Shown here piece by piece: positions 18,857 to 29,167 of a stretch of DNA of 64,000 nucleotides. The DNA is from Cupriavidus necator N-1 (lineage in GTDB: Bacteria > Pseudomonadota > Gammaproteobacteria > Burkholderiales > Burkholderiaceae): the NCBI RefSeq assembly GCF_000219215.1, contig NC_015723.1, positions 2,046,001-2,110,000 on the forward strand, given 5' to 3'. How positions within the stretch are numbered: the stretch's first letter is position 1; every line of letters begins with the position of its first letter. A program made the position numbers and the translations under genes. A model generated the notes under the pieces. That model was not told the DNA's origin, ran no database searches, and saw nothing but the letters and a program-made list of their open reading frames with translations.

Positions 18857-19990
18857 ATGATTCGCGGCAACGACCCGATCCTTCTGACCCCCGGCCCCCT
18901 GACCACCTCGCTCGCCACCAAGCAGGCCATGCTGCGCGACTGGGGTTCGTGGGACACCGCCTTCAACACCATCACGCGCAGCCTGTGCGACGACCTGGTG
19001 CGCATCGTCCACGGCGAAGGCACCCATGTGTGCGTGCCGATGCAGGGTAGCGGCACCTTCTCGGTGGAAGCCGCCATTGCCAACGTGGTGCCGCGCGACG
19101 GCAAGGTGCTGGTGCCGCAGAACGGCGCCTACTGCCAGCGCATCCTCAAGATCTGCAAGGTGCTGGGCCGCGCCAGCGTGGAACTGCCGATCCCCGAAGA
19201 CCAGCCCGCCACCGCCGCGGTGATCGAAGAGGCCATCCGGCGCGATCCGTCGATTACCCACGTGGCGCAGGTGCACTGCGAGACCGGCGCCGGCGTGCTC
19301 AACCCGCTGCAGGACATCGCCGCGCTGTGCCAGCGACTGGGCAAGGGGCTGATCGTCGACGCGATGAGCTCGTTCGGCGCGATCGAGATCGACGCCCGCA
19401 CCATGCCGTTCGACGCGCTGGTGGCCGCCACCGGCAAGTGCATCGAGGGCGTGCCGGGCATGGGCTTCGTGCTGGTGAAGAAGGACGTGCTGGAAGCCAG
19501 CCAGGCCAACAGCCACTCGCTGGCGCTGGACCTGTATGACCAGTACGTCTACATGCAGAAGACCACGCAGTGGCGCTTCACGCCGCCCACGCACGTGGTG
19601 GCGGCCTTCCGCACCGCGCTCGACCAGTTCCTGGAAGAAGGCGGCCAGCCGGTGCGCGGCGCGCGCTACCGCAGGAACTGCGACGCGCTGGTGCAGGGCA
19701 TGGCCGCACTCGGTTTCCGCGCCTTCCTGCCGGCGGCGGTGCAGGCGCCGATCATCGTCACCTTCCATGCGCCGGCCGATGCGCGCTATGACTTCAAGAC
19801 CTTCTATGCCAAGGTGCGCGAGCGCGGCTACATCCTGTATCCGGGCAAGCTGACGCAGATGGAGACCTTCCGCGTCGGGTGCATTGGTGCAATTGATGAC
19901 AACGAGATGCGCAATGTCGTGACGGCAATCGGCGAGGTGCTGGGCGAGATGGGGATCAAGGCGCAGGCGCCGCTGGCGGAAGCGGCTTAA
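18857..19990 (+). CDS. phnW: 2-Aminoethylphosphonate--pyruvate transaminase
   Basis: This 377-residue fold-type I PLP enzyme converts AEP plus pyruvate to phosphonoacetaldehyde plus alanine. It starts with the family's [10 protein letters not shown], has [11 protein letters not shown] in the phosphate-binding region, Asp168 in [11 protein letters not shown], and the Schiff-base Lys194 in [17 protein letters not shown] precedes ATG 18857. As the last gene of the transporter operon it supplies substrate for PhnY and PhnA encoded divergently. A 32-bp palindrome follows it at 20019. Confidence 0.94.
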   Translation: MIRGNDPILLTPGPLTTSLATKQAMLRDWGSWDTAFNTITRSLCDDLVRIVHGEGTHVCVPMQGSGTFSVEAAIANVVPRDGKVLVPQNGAYCQRILKICKVLGRASVELPIPEDQPATAAVIEEAIRRDPSITHVAQVHCETGAGVLNPLQDIAALCQRLGKGLIVDAMSSFGAIEIDARTMPFDALVAATGKCIEGVPGMGFVLVKKDVLEASQANSHSLALDLYDQYVYMQKTTQWRFTPPTHVVAAFRTALDQFLEEGGQPVRGARYRRNCDALVQGMAALGFRAFLPAAVQAPIIVTFHAPADARYDFKTFYAKVRERGYILYPGKLTQMETFRVGCIGAIDDNEMRNVVTAIGEVLGEMGIKAQAPLAEAA

Positions 19991-20018
19991 GGCGTTTTCC
20001 TCCAACACCCGGCAGCAG

Positions 20019-20050
20019 GCTCCTCTCTCCCGCTTGCGGGAGAGAGGAGC
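20019..20050. repeat. Dispersed palindrome, copy 1 (candidate terminator after phnW)
   Basis: Two perfect 15-bp arms (GCTCCTCTCTCCCGC and its complement) meet around TT, and the last bases run into GAGCAAAC. Related copies are at 29613 and 45204. It starts 29 bp after the phnW stop, so it probably folds as a terminator or mRNA-end hairpin. Confidence 0.8.
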
Positions 20051-20103
20051 AAACCAGCGGACTTGCGAACGCATCAGAAGACCACAAGAACGACCCCTCC
20101 TTC

Positions 20104-20955
20104 ATGTCCCTCCCCCCAGACTTTCACGGCCTCGCCTTTGCCGCCGTGATGCTGTCCGCGCTGATGCATGCGTCGTGGAACGCCATCGTCAAGATCGGCG
20201 GCGACCGGTTGTCGTCGATGGCGCTGATTGACACCTTCTGCCTGCTGGTGGCGCTGCCCTTCCTGTTCCTGGTGCCGCTGCCCGCGCCCCAGGTCTGGCC
20301 TTTCCTGCTGGCCACCGTGGCACTGGAGGTCGGCTACAAGCTGTCGCTGGTGGCCGCCTACAACCGCGGCGACTTCAGCCAGGCCTATCCGCTGATGCGC
20401 GGCTCGGCGCCGATGATGGTGGCGATCCTGCTGTTGCTGGCCGGCAGCGAACGGCTGGGGCCTGGCGGCTATGCCGGCATTGCACTGATCTGCTGCGGGC
20501 TGGTCAGCCTGGTGCGCTGGCGCCGGCAAACGCCCGACCTGCTCGGCTTTGCGCTGCTGGCCGGGGCCTGCCTGGCGGGCGGCACCGTAATCGATGGCAC
20601 CGCGGTCAAGCGCTACGGCGAGGTCTTCACTTACATCGTCTGGCTGCAGGCGATGTCGCACATCTTCATGCCGACCTACGCCTTCAGCCGGCGCGGCACC
20701 GCGCTGGTCACGCTGATGCGCACGGAATGGAAGCGCGCGTGGATCGGCGGCATCAACCGGGTGGGCTCGTATGCGCTGATGCTGTGGGCGATGACCATGG
20801 CGCCCGTGACCAAGCTGGCGGCGCTGCGTGAATCGAGCGTGATCTTTGCCGCGTTGCTGGGCCACTTCCTGCTGCGCGAGCCCTTCGACCGGCGGCGGCT
20901 GATTGCAACCGCGCTGGTCCTGGCGGGGATCCTGACACTGCAACTGGCGCGCTGA
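20104..20955 (+). CDS. DMT/EamA-family permease of the phosphonate locus
   Basis: This 283-residue protein has about ten predicted membrane helices in two EamA-like repeats (HASWNAIVKIGGDRL in the first, RESSVIFAALLGHFLLREPF in the second). A membrane protein of this kind is recurrently associated with phosphonate-utilisation clusters in beta-proteobacteria. Its substrate is unproven; uptake of AEP or export of a pathway product are both possible. It follows phnW after the palindrome at 20019, 113 bp downstream, so it may be partly uncoupled from the operon. Confidence 0.85.
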   Translation: MSLPPDFHGLAFAAVMLSALMHASWNAIVKIGGDRLSSMALIDTFCLLVALPFLFLVPLPAPQVWPFLLATVALEVGYKLSLVAAYNRGDFSQAYPLMRGSAPMMVAILLLLAGSERLGPGGYAGIALICCGLVSLVRWRRQTPDLLGFALLAGACLAGGTVIDGTAVKRYGEVFTYIVWLQAMSHIFMPTYAFSRRGTALVTLMRTEWKRAWIGGINRVGSYALMLWAMTMAPVTKLAALRESSVIFAALLGHFLLREPFDRRRLIATALVLAGILTLQLAR

Positions 20956-21052
20956 TCCGCCGATGCATGTGGCATTTTGTGTTGTTGGTTGGCGTTTTTT
21001 TGCATAACATGGCAGGCAACGCCAACCACTTTCCTGCCGAGGTTTTCCCGCC

Positions 21053-23548
21053 ATGTCCCCTGTCATCCCATCCCACTCCCGCGTCGTCATCATCGGCGGC
21101 GGCATCATCGGTTGCAGCGTCGCCTATCACCTGACCAAGCTCGGCTGGAAGGACGTGGTCCTGCTGGAACAGGGACAGCTGTCCTGCGGCACCACCTGGC
21201 ACGCGGCCGGGCTGGTCGGGCAACTGCGCTCGCAGGAAAGCATGACGAAACTGATCCGCTACTCCACCCAGCTGTACAGCGAACTGGAAGCGGAAACGGG
21301 CCTCGGCACCGGCTGGAAGCAATGCGGCTCGCTGTCGGTCGCGCGCACTGCGGAACGCATGACGCAACTGCGCCGCACCGCGGCAGTGGCGCGGGCCTAT
21401 GGCGTGGATTGCGAGGTGATCTCGCCCGCGCAGGCCGGCGAACTGTGGCCGGTGATGCGCACCGACGACCTGCTTGGGGCGGTCTGGCTGCCGGGCGACG
21501 GCAAGGCCAACCCGACCGACCTGACCCAGGCGCTGGCGCGCGGCGCGCGCAGCCGCGGCGCGGTCATCGCGCAGGATACGAAAATCACCGCGATCCATAC
21601 CCGCGATGGCCGCGCCACCGGCGTGAGCTGGCGCAACAAGGCCGGCGACGAAGGCCGCATCGAGGCCGAGATCGTCGTCAACTGCGCCGGCCAGTGGGCG
21701 CGCAAGGTCGGCCAGATGTGCGGCGTGACCGTGCCGCTGCACTCGGCTGAGCACTATTACATCGTCACCGAGCGCATCGCCGGCGTGCACCCTGACCTGC
21801 CGGTGATGCGCGACCCGGACGGCTTCATCTACTTCAAGGAAGAAGTGGGCGGGCTGGTGATGGGCGGTTTCGAGCCCAATGCCAAGCCGTGGGGCATGCA
21901 GGGCATTCCCGAGCCGTTCGAGTTCCAGTTGCTGCCTGATGACTGGGACCAGTTCGAGATCCTGATGGAGAACGCGCTGATCCGCGTTCCGGCACTGGAG
22001 TCGGCGCAGGTCAAGCAGTTCTACAACGGGCCCGAGTCCTTCACGCCGGACAACAACTTCATCCTCGGCGAAGCGCCCGAGCTTCGTAATTTCTACGTGG
22101 GCGCGGGCTTCAACTCAATGGGGATTGCGTCTGCCGGCGGCGCCGGCATGGCGCTGGCGGAATGGATCGTCGCGGGCGAGCCGACCATGGACCTGTGGCC
22201 GGTCGATATCCGCCGCTTTGCCGGCTTCAACGGCAACGAGAGCTGGCTGCACGACCGCGTCAAGGAAACGCTGGGCCTGCACTACGCGATGCCCTGGCCC
22301 AACCGGGAACTGGATACGGCGCGGCCGTTCCGGCGCTCGCCGCTCTATGCCCACCTGCACGCTGCCGGCGCCAATTTCGGTAGCAAGATGGGTTGGGAGC
22401 GGCCAAACTTCTTCGCGCCTGCCGGACAGTCGCCCGAGATCCGCTACTCGTTCGGGCAGCAGAACTGGCTGCCGTGGAGCGGCGCAGAACACCGCGCCTG
22501 CCGCGAGGCAGTGGCGCTGTTCGATATGAGTTCGTTCTCCAAGTACATCGTCAAGGGTGCCGATGCCGAGGCCGTGCTGCAATACGTGATGAGCAACGAC
22601 GTGGCCGTGCCGCCGGGGCAGACCGTGTACACCGCCATGCTCAACGACCGCGGCACCTATGAATCCGACCTGACCGTGACGCGGCTGGCGCACGACCAGT
22701 ACTTGCTGGTGACCGGCTCGGCGCAGACCACGCGCGACTTCAATTATATCGAGCGCCTGATTCCCGCCGACAAGCGCTGCGCGATTGTCGATGTCACCGG
22801 CCAGTTCGCCGTGCTGGCGGTGATGGGCCCGCGCTCGCGCGAGCTGCTGCAGAGCGTGTCGTGCACCGATTTTTCCAATCAGGCGTTCCCGTTCGGCACC
22901 TCGAAAGAGATTGATCTCGGCTATGCCACGGTGCGCGCGACACGCCTGACCTATGTGGGCGAACTGGGCTGGGAACTGTATGTCCCGGTGGAATTCGCCG
23001 TGGGCGTCCATGACACCCTGCACGAGGCCGGGAAACGCTTCGGACTGGTCAATGCCGGCTACTACGCCATCGAATCGCTGCGCATCGAAAAGGGCTACCG
23101 CGCCTGGAGCCGCGAACTGACCACCGACATTCATCCGTTCGAGGCCGGGCTGTCTTTTGCCTGCAAGCTGAACACGGGCATCCCGTTCCGCGGGCGCGAA
23201 GCGCTGCTCAAGCTGCGCGCTGCCGGCGGCACCGCGCAGGTGCGGCGCCGCGTTGCCGTGGTCACGCTGGACGGCGCCAGCGAGGCCATGCTCTGGGGCG
23301 GGGAGGCCATCCTGCGCACCGCCCAGGACGGCACCGTGCGCCCGGCCGGCTTCGTGACGTCGGCCGCGTTCGGCCACACCCTTGGCTGTCCGGTGGGCAT
23401 GGGGCTTCTGGCACGCGCCGATGGTCCGGCCGACGCGGCATGGATCGAGGGCGGCAAGTATCACGTGGACCTGGCCGGGCAACTGCTGCCCGCGCGCATC
23501 CATCTGCGCGCGCCGTACGATCCGGCCAGCGAACGGACCAAGGCCTGA
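21053..23548 (+). CDS. FAD-dependent oxidoreductase with GcvT domain (sarcosine/dimethylglycine dehydrogenase-like)
   Basis: The 831 residues are arranged as a DAO-type FAD domain (about 1-370; VVIIGGGIIGCSVAYHL dinucleotide motif, then CGTTWHAAGLVG where related enzymes attach FAD through His), an FAO_M-type linker, and GCV_T plus C-terminal barrel domains (about 430-820; VMGPRSRELL, Y-V-G-E-L-G-W-E, R-I-E-K-G-Y-R). Family enzymes oxidatively demethylate an N-methylated amine and transfer the one-carbon unit to tetrahydrofolate. PurU follows 30 bp downstream, which fits folate-one-carbon handling. The substrate is unknown; proximity to the AEP locus is suggestive but not proof of a link. Confidence 0.85.
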   Translation: MSPVIPSHSRVVIIGGGIIGCSVAYHLTKLGWKDVVLLEQGQLSCGTTWHAAGLVGQLRSQESMTKLIRYSTQLYSELEAETGLGTGWKQCGSLSVARTAERMTQLRRTAAVARAYGVDCEVISPAQAGELWPVMRTDDLLGAVWLPGDGKANPTDLTQALARGARSRGAVIAQDTKITAIHTRDGRATGVSWRNKAGDEGRIEAEIVVNCAGQWARKVGQMCGVTVPLHSAEHYYIVTERIAGVHPDLPVMRDPDGFIYFKEEVGGLVMGGFEPNAKPWGMQGIPEPFEFQLLPDDWDQFEILMENALIRVPALESAQVKQFYNGPESFTPDNNFILGEAPELRNFYVGAGFNSMGIASAGGAGMALAEWIVAGEPTMDLWPVDIRRFAGFNGNESWLHDRVKETLGLHYAMPWPNRELDTARPFRRSPLYAHLHAAGANFGSKMGWERPNFFAPAGQSPEIRYSFGQQNWLPWSGAEHRACREAVALFDMSSFSKYIVKGADAEAVLQYVMSNDVAVPPGQTVYTAMLNDRGTYESDLTVTRLAHDQYLLVTGSAQTTRDFNYIERLIPADKRCAIVDVTGQFAVLAVMGPRSRELLQSVSCTDFSNQAFPFGTSKEIDLGYATVRATRLTYVGELGWELYVPVEFAVGVHDTLHEAGKRFGLVNAGYYAIESLRIEKGYRAWSRELTTDIHPFEAGLSFACKLNTGIPFRGREALLKLRAAGGTAQVRRRVAVVTLDGASEAMLWGGEAILRTAQDGTVRPAGFVTSAAFGHTLGCPVGMGLLARADGPADAAWIEGGKYHVDLAGQLLPARIHLRAPYDPASERTKA

Positions 23549-23578
23549 ACATCGATGCAAGCGGATACCGGAGTGCCC

Positions 23579-24475
23579 ATGCCAGTGATCCAGACCGAAA
23601 GCGCCAGCTACATCCTGACGCTGTCGTGCCCCGACCGTCCAGGCATTGTCCATGCCGTCTCGGCGCTGCTGGTGGAAGCCGGCGCCAATATCGTAGATTC
23701 CGCGCAGTTCGGCGATCGCGACAGCGCGCGGTTTTTCATGCGCGTGCACTTCCAGCGGCCGCTGCCAGAAGGCCAGGATGGCGGCGATGCGCTCGCTGCC
23801 CTGCGCAGCACGCTGGCGGGCGTGGCGGCCGCGCATGAAATGGACTGGTCCCTCCACGACGCCGCGCGCAAGCCGCGCGTGATGCTGATGGTGTCAAAGA
23901 TCGGCCACTGCCTGAACGACCTGCTGTTCCGCTACCGCACCGGCCAGTTGCCCATCGAGATTCCGGCGATCGTCTCCAACCACAAGGACTTCTACCAGCT
24001 TGCGGCGAGCTACGACATCCCGTTCCATCACCTGCCCCTGCTCAATGCCACGCCGCAAGGCAAGGCCGCGCAGGAAGCGAGACTGTGGGACCTGGTCTGC
24101 GACTACAGTATCGACCTGGTCGTCCTGGCCCGCTACATGCAGGTCTTGTCCGAGGATCTGTGCCGCCGCCTGGAGGGCCGCGCCATCAACATCCATCATT
24201 CCTTCCTGCCCAGCTTCAAGGGCGCGCGCCCCTACGCGCAGGCCTACGAGCGCGGCGTCAAGCTGATCGGCGCCACAGCGCACTACGTGACCGGCGACCT
24301 CGACGAAGGCCCCATCATCGAACAGGAAGTCGCACGCGTGGACCATGCCATGGATGCCGCGCAGCTGACCGCCATCGGACGCGATGTGGAATGCGTGGCG
24401 CTGGCGCGGGCGGTGAAATGGCATGCGGAACATCGGGTCCTGCGCAACGGCGGCAGGACGCTGGTGTTCCGCTGA
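23579..24475 (+). CDS. purU: Formyltetrahydrofolate deformylase
   Basis: This 298-residue enzyme hydrolyses 10-formyl-tetrahydrofolate to formate and tetrahydrofolate. It has an N-terminal ACT domain (LTLSCPDRPGIVHAVSALL) and a C-terminal formyl-transferase-like domain with NIHHSFLPSFKGA (catalytic His) and VTGDLDEGPIIEQ (Asp). I start at ATG 23579 (GGAG eight bases before) rather than 23555. It sits directly behind the GcvT-fused flavoprotein, as is common for glycine betaine/sarcosine-type demethylation operons. There it returns the oxidised one-carbon unit as formate. Confidence 0.9.
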   Translation: MPVIQTESASYILTLSCPDRPGIVHAVSALLVEAGANIVDSAQFGDRDSARFFMRVHFQRPLPEGQDGGDALAALRSTLAGVAAAHEMDWSLHDAARKPRVMLMVSKIGHCLNDLLFRYRTGQLPIEIPAIVSNHKDFYQLAASYDIPFHHLPLLNATPQGKAAQEARLWDLVCDYSIDLVVLARYMQVLSEDLCRRLEGRAINIHHSFLPSFKGARPYAQAYERGVKLIGATAHYVTGDLDEGPIIEQEVARVDHAMDAAQLTAIGRDVECVALARAVKWHAEHRVLRNGGRTLVFR

Positions 24476-24497
24476 CGCGGCAGCCTTTGCCGCCGCT

Positions 24498-25823
24498 TCA
24501 GGCTGCCACCGCCCGCCGAACCTTGCGCAACGCCTGCTCCAGCGCATCCATCGAGATCGACCCGAGCGCCAGCCGCAGCGCATGCCGCACGCTCGCTCCG
24601 ACCGCGAACGGCTCGGCCGTCGTCACCAGCACACCCTCTTGCTCCAGGGCAGCCGCGACCTGGTCGGCGCGCAGGTCCTCCTCGAGTTCAAGCCACAGGT
24701 AGTATGAAGACGGGTGCGCCGTGACGCGGCAGCCGCGCAGGATGCGCCGCGCCAGGCTCTGCCTGCGCCGGGCGTCCTTGCGCTTGCGCTCCTCCAGGTC
24801 ATCGACGGTGCCGGCTTCGATCCAGAGGCAGCCTAACGCCACGGTCAGCGACGGCGTGTTCCAGGTTGACACGCGAATGGCGCGTTCCAGGGCCGGCACC
24901 AGCGGCCCGGGCGCCGCGACGAACCCCATCCTCAGGCCCGATGCCACGCTTTTCGACAAGCCCGAGACGTAGACGGTCCGCTCTGGCGCGAAGGTGAACA
25001 CCGGCTTCGGCGCCGGTTCGGCAAGGAAGGCATAGGCACCGTCTTCAATGATCAGCAGATCATGCCGTTGCGCCAGGGCCGCAAGACGGCCACGGTCCGC
25101 CTCGCTCATGACATAGCCCAGCGGATTGTGCATGGTCGGCATGGTGTAGACCGCCCGCACCGGACGCCGCTTGCAGAGCGCGGCAAGCCGATCCAGGTCC
25201 AGGCCCGCGGCGGTCGCCGGCAATGGCTCCAGGTCGAGCCGGTACAGCTGCGCCAGCGCCTTCATGCCCGGATACGTCAGCGCGTCAACCGCCAAGACGT
25301 CGCCGGGATTGAGCAGTCCCATCACCGTCACCGCCAGGCCCTGCTGCGCGCCATTGACGATCAGCACCTGGCTGCCCGGCACCCGGATGCCGCGGTTGCG
25401 CAGGTGCCTGGCGACGGCCTGCCGTTCGTGCGGGCGCCCGCCCTGCGGCGCGGAGTGCAGCAGCGCGTCGAGATCGCCCGAGGCCGCGATGCTGCGCAAG
25501 CCATCGCGCAACAGTTCAACCTGCCCGGGCAGCGACGGATAGTTGAAGGTCAGGTCCACCGCGCCGGCGCGCACCGGATGCTGTTCCAGCCCCAGGCCGC
25601 GCGGCAGCGAGGTATCGCGCACGAACGTGCCCCTGCCGGTCTCGCCGACCACCAGCCCGACGGCCTCCAGCTCGACATAGACGCGTGCCGCGGTCGCCAG
25701 CGCCACGCCGTACTGCTTCATCAGCGCACGCACCGTCGGCAGTTGCGTGCCCGGAGGCAGCTCGCCGCAATGAATGCGCGCGGAAATCTCGTCAACAATG
25801 GTTTTGTAGCGCACGTGGGCCAT
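24498..25823 (-). CDS. MocR-type regulator (GntR helix-turn-helix plus aminotransferase-like domain)
   Basis: This 441-residue protein has a GntR winged helix (about 1-70; PPGTQLPTVRALMKQYGVALATAARVYVEL, split here by family convention) joined to a fold-type I aminotransferase domain. That domain carries VNGAQQGLA, PTMHNPLG, EDGAYAFL and the PLP Lys in SGLSKSVASGLRMG. MocR proteins use PLP as a cofactor-sensor rather than for catalysis. It is divergent from a LysE exporter 84 bp away and probably controls it. It converges with purU, with only 22 bp between the stops. Confidence 0.88.
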   Translation of the reverse strand: MAHVRYKTIVDEISARIHCGELPPGTQLPTVRALMKQYGVALATAARVYVELEAVGLVVGETGRGTFVRDTSLPRGLGLEQHPVRAGAVDLTFNYPSLPGQVELLRDGLRSIAASGDLDALLHSAPQGGRPHERQAVARHLRNRGIRVPGSQVLIVNGAQQGLAVTVMGLLNPGDVLAVDALTYPGMKALAQLYRLDLEPLPATAAGLDLDRLAALCKRRPVRAVYTMPTMHNPLGYVMSEADRGRLAALAQRHDLLIIEDGAYAFLAEPAPKPVFTFAPERTVYVSGLSKSVASGLRMGFVAAPGPLVPALERAIRVSTWNTPSLTVALGCLWIEAGTVDDLEERKRKDARRRQSLARRILRGCRVTAHPSSYYLWLELEEDLRADQVAAALEQEGVLVTTAEPFAVGASVRHALRLALGSISMDALEQALRKVRRAVAA

Positions 25824-25907
25824 GCTTTGTATCTAGAACAATGCTTTGCGTGTATCAGGCCAGAAGAATAGCCTGCATGCCTAGTCAACGCTAACCATTT
25901 CCTGCAC

Positions 25908-26537
25908 ATGATTGCCCTGACCACCCTGTCGATCTTCGCCGCGGCAGTGATGCTGCTGCTCCTGTCACCCGGCCCGAACATGGCATTCGTGATGGCACAT
26001 GGCATCACCTATGGCCCTCGGGGCGGCGTTGCGACGGCACTGGGGATTGCCGTGGCCGACCTGGTCCTCACGGTCCTGACCGCCACCGGCATCACCGCCC
26101 TGGTAATGGCGTGGGCGCCGGCGTTCGACCTGATCCGCTATGCCGGCGCGGCCTATCTGCTGTGGATGGCGGTCAAGGCGCTCCGGCAGCCGCTTGCGCT
26201 GAAGGAGGCAGTGGTGACGCAAGCGTCCTTGCGCTCGGTGTTTGTGCGCGCCATGCTGAACAGCCTGCTCAATCCCAAGGCGCTGCTGTTCTTCATGGTC
26301 TTCCTGCCGCAGTTCGTCGATCCCGGCAAGGGCGGCGTAGCCCAGCAGCTGCTCATGCTTGGCCTGGTCCTGACAGTGATCGCCACCGTGTTTCACGCGT
26401 TGCTCGGCGCGGCTGGCGGTACCGTGCGCCGCTTCCTGTCACGCCACCCCAAGGCCGCGACACTGCAGTCGCGCGGCCTTGCGGCCGTGCTGGTGCTGCT
26501 GGCGCTGCGGCTGGCGCTGACCTCGCGCCCGGCCTGA
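25908..26537 (+). CDS. LysE/RhtB-family amino-acid exporter
   Basis: This 209-residue inner-membrane protein has about six helices. The family signature is SPGPNMAFVMAHGITYG near the N terminus, with Y-L-L-W-M-A-V-K-A and LLNPKALLFFMVFLPQF in the middle. Such proteins export amino acids or related amines. The divergent MocR gene suggests control by a PLP- or amino-acid-derived signal. The ABM-domain gene follows 25 bp later and is likely co-transcribed. Confidence 0.87.
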   Translation: MIALTTLSIFAAAVMLLLLSPGPNMAFVMAHGITYGPRGGVATALGIAVADLVLTVLTATGITALVMAWAPAFDLIRYAGAAYLLWMAVKALRQPLALKEAVVTQASLRSVFVRAMLNSLLNPKALLFFMVFLPQFVDPGKGGVAQQLLMLGLVLTVIATVFHALLGAAGGTVRRFLSRHPKAATLQSRGLAAVLVLLALRLALTSRPA

Positions 26538-26562
26538 AACCGTTTCTCACGCAGAGCCCTTG

Positions 26563-26901
26563 ATGTATATCGCAGCCTTTATTTACCGGCCCGGCCAGGC
26601 CGATGACGAGTTCCACCGCCTTAGCGCCCTGATCGACGAGATCGCCGCCGGCATACCCGGCTTTGTCGGTGCCGAGTCCTGGCGCTCGCCAGATGGCCAG
26701 TTGTCCAACGCCAGCTACTACTGGCGCGACAAGGACTCCCTGCAGGCCTTCGCCACCCACCCGCGGCACCTGGACGCCAAGCGCCAGTACCGCAAGTGGT
26801 ATGACGGCTATCACGTGGTGATATCCGAAGTGCAGCGCGCCTATGGCGACGGTTCGCTCCGGCATTTCGTGCCCGACAGCCGGCGCCAGCCGCAGGGCTA
26901 A
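26563..26901 (+). CDS. Antibiotic-biosynthesis-monooxygenase (ABM) fold protein
   Basis: This 112-residue alpha+beta-barrel-like protein starts MYIAAFIYRPG and contains the aromatic-rich YYWRDKDSLQAFATHPRHL. This pattern, W/Y-x-x-x-x-A-x-x-x-H-x-x-H, is usual in ABM/heme-oxygenase-like small proteins. The start is ATG 26563; a TTG one codon earlier is ignored. Function is unknown; it may be a small monooxygenase or a ligand-binding protein co-expressed with the LysE exporter. Confidence 0.75.
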   Translation: MYIAAFIYRPGQADDEFHRLSALIDEIAAGIPGFVGAESWRSPDGQLSNASYYWRDKDSLQAFATHPRHLDAKRQYRKWYDGYHVVISEVQRAYGDGSLRHFVPDSRRQPQG

Positions 26902-26952
26902 ACGCCTTCACCTATCCGGCCGATCTTTGGACGGCCGGCCGCCGGGATATGA

Positions 26953-27423
26953 ATGATTCTGGCGGCGATCTATCTGAGCAGCCAGTACCTGAACAAGGGC
27001 GACCTGGCGGCGATGACGACCTACCTGCTCGGGGACAAGCCGCCCGCACCGCAGCCAGTCAAGCCCGTCAACGCCGATGCCGCGCAACTGGCACCGGGCC
27101 GCCGCCACTATGTGGCGGTCTGCGCCGGCTGCCACGGCCGCGAGGGCGAAGGCAAGCCGCACGTGGCGGTATCGATGGCCGGCAACTCGACCGTGCGCAA
27201 CACCGATGCGCGCAACCTGATCGTGTCGATGCTCGACGGCATCGAGGCGCAGCGCTTCCCCGGCGCGGAGGCCATGCAGGACATGCCGGGCTTTGCCGCG
27301 CGCATGAGCGACGACGAGCTGGCGCTGCTGGCCAACTACCTGCGCGCCACCTGGGGCGGCCAGCCGGCCGACGTGACGCCCGCCGCGGTCAAGGCGCTGC
27401 GCGCCGCAGGCCCCGGGCACTGA
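26953..27423 (+). pseudogene. Cytochrome c C-terminal domain, 5'-truncated multi-haem subunit
   Basis: The frame begins ATG 26953 directly after an in-frame TGA (26950-26952). Its first 25 residues (LSSQYLNKGDLAAMTTYLLG) look like the end of a haem domain in membrane-bound alcohol/aldehyde dehydrogenase cytochrome subunits, not like a signal peptide. One complete c-type domain follows, with CAGCH at about residues 57-61 and the distal M in the D-M-P-G-F region. Normal subunits have three CxxCH motifs and about 400 residues. Without a signal peptide, this 156-residue product could not be matured in the periplasm, so I call it a remnant. Confidence 0.7.
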
Positions 27424-27432
27424 AGCCCTGCC

Positions 27433-27459
27433 CCGGGTGTTCCATTCTGGAACACCCGG
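27433..27459. repeat. 12-bp inverted repeat between the cytochrome remnant and acoD
   Basis: CCGGGTGTTCCA-TTC-TGGAACACCCGG is a perfect hairpin 9 bp after the cytochrome stop and about 115-140 bp upstream of the sigma-54 promoter. It could terminate the upstream reading or be a first activator (AcoR) binding site. Confidence 0.6.
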
Positions 27460-27495
27460 TGTCACGCGCTGGCACAGCCGTGCCGGCGTGTGACA
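27460..27495. promoter_or_regulatory. acoD: Probable upstream activator site for the acoD sigma-54 promoter
   Basis: A 36-bp dyad with outer arms TGTCAC...GTGACA pairs at 14 of 16 positions around a short centre. It lies 65-100 bp upstream of the -24 element, the usual place for enhancer-binding activators such as AcoR. Assignment to AcoR is inference from the facing acoR gene. Confidence 0.6.
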
Positions 27496-27559
27496 TATCC
27501 CACCCGTGCCACGCGCACGCGCCCCCCGCTTTTCCCCGTTCTTTCGTTCGATTCCCGCC

Positions 27560-27576
27560 CCGGCACAGCTCTTGCG
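27560..27576 (+). promoter_or_regulatory. acoD: Sigma-54 (-24/-12) promoter of acoD
   Basis: GGCAC at 27562 and TTGC at 27572 have the GG and GC doublets 12 bp apart, matching the TGGCAC-N5-TTGC consensus. Transcription should start near 27587, about 58 bp before the acoD start. Confidence 0.8.
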
Positions 27577-27644
27577 ATCTGCCTGTTGTGCGCATGGCCG
27601 GAATGCCGTGACGACACCACAGAAATCACTGAACGGAGCGAGAC

Positions 27645-29165
<1,521 letters not shown>

Positions 29166-29167
29166 CC

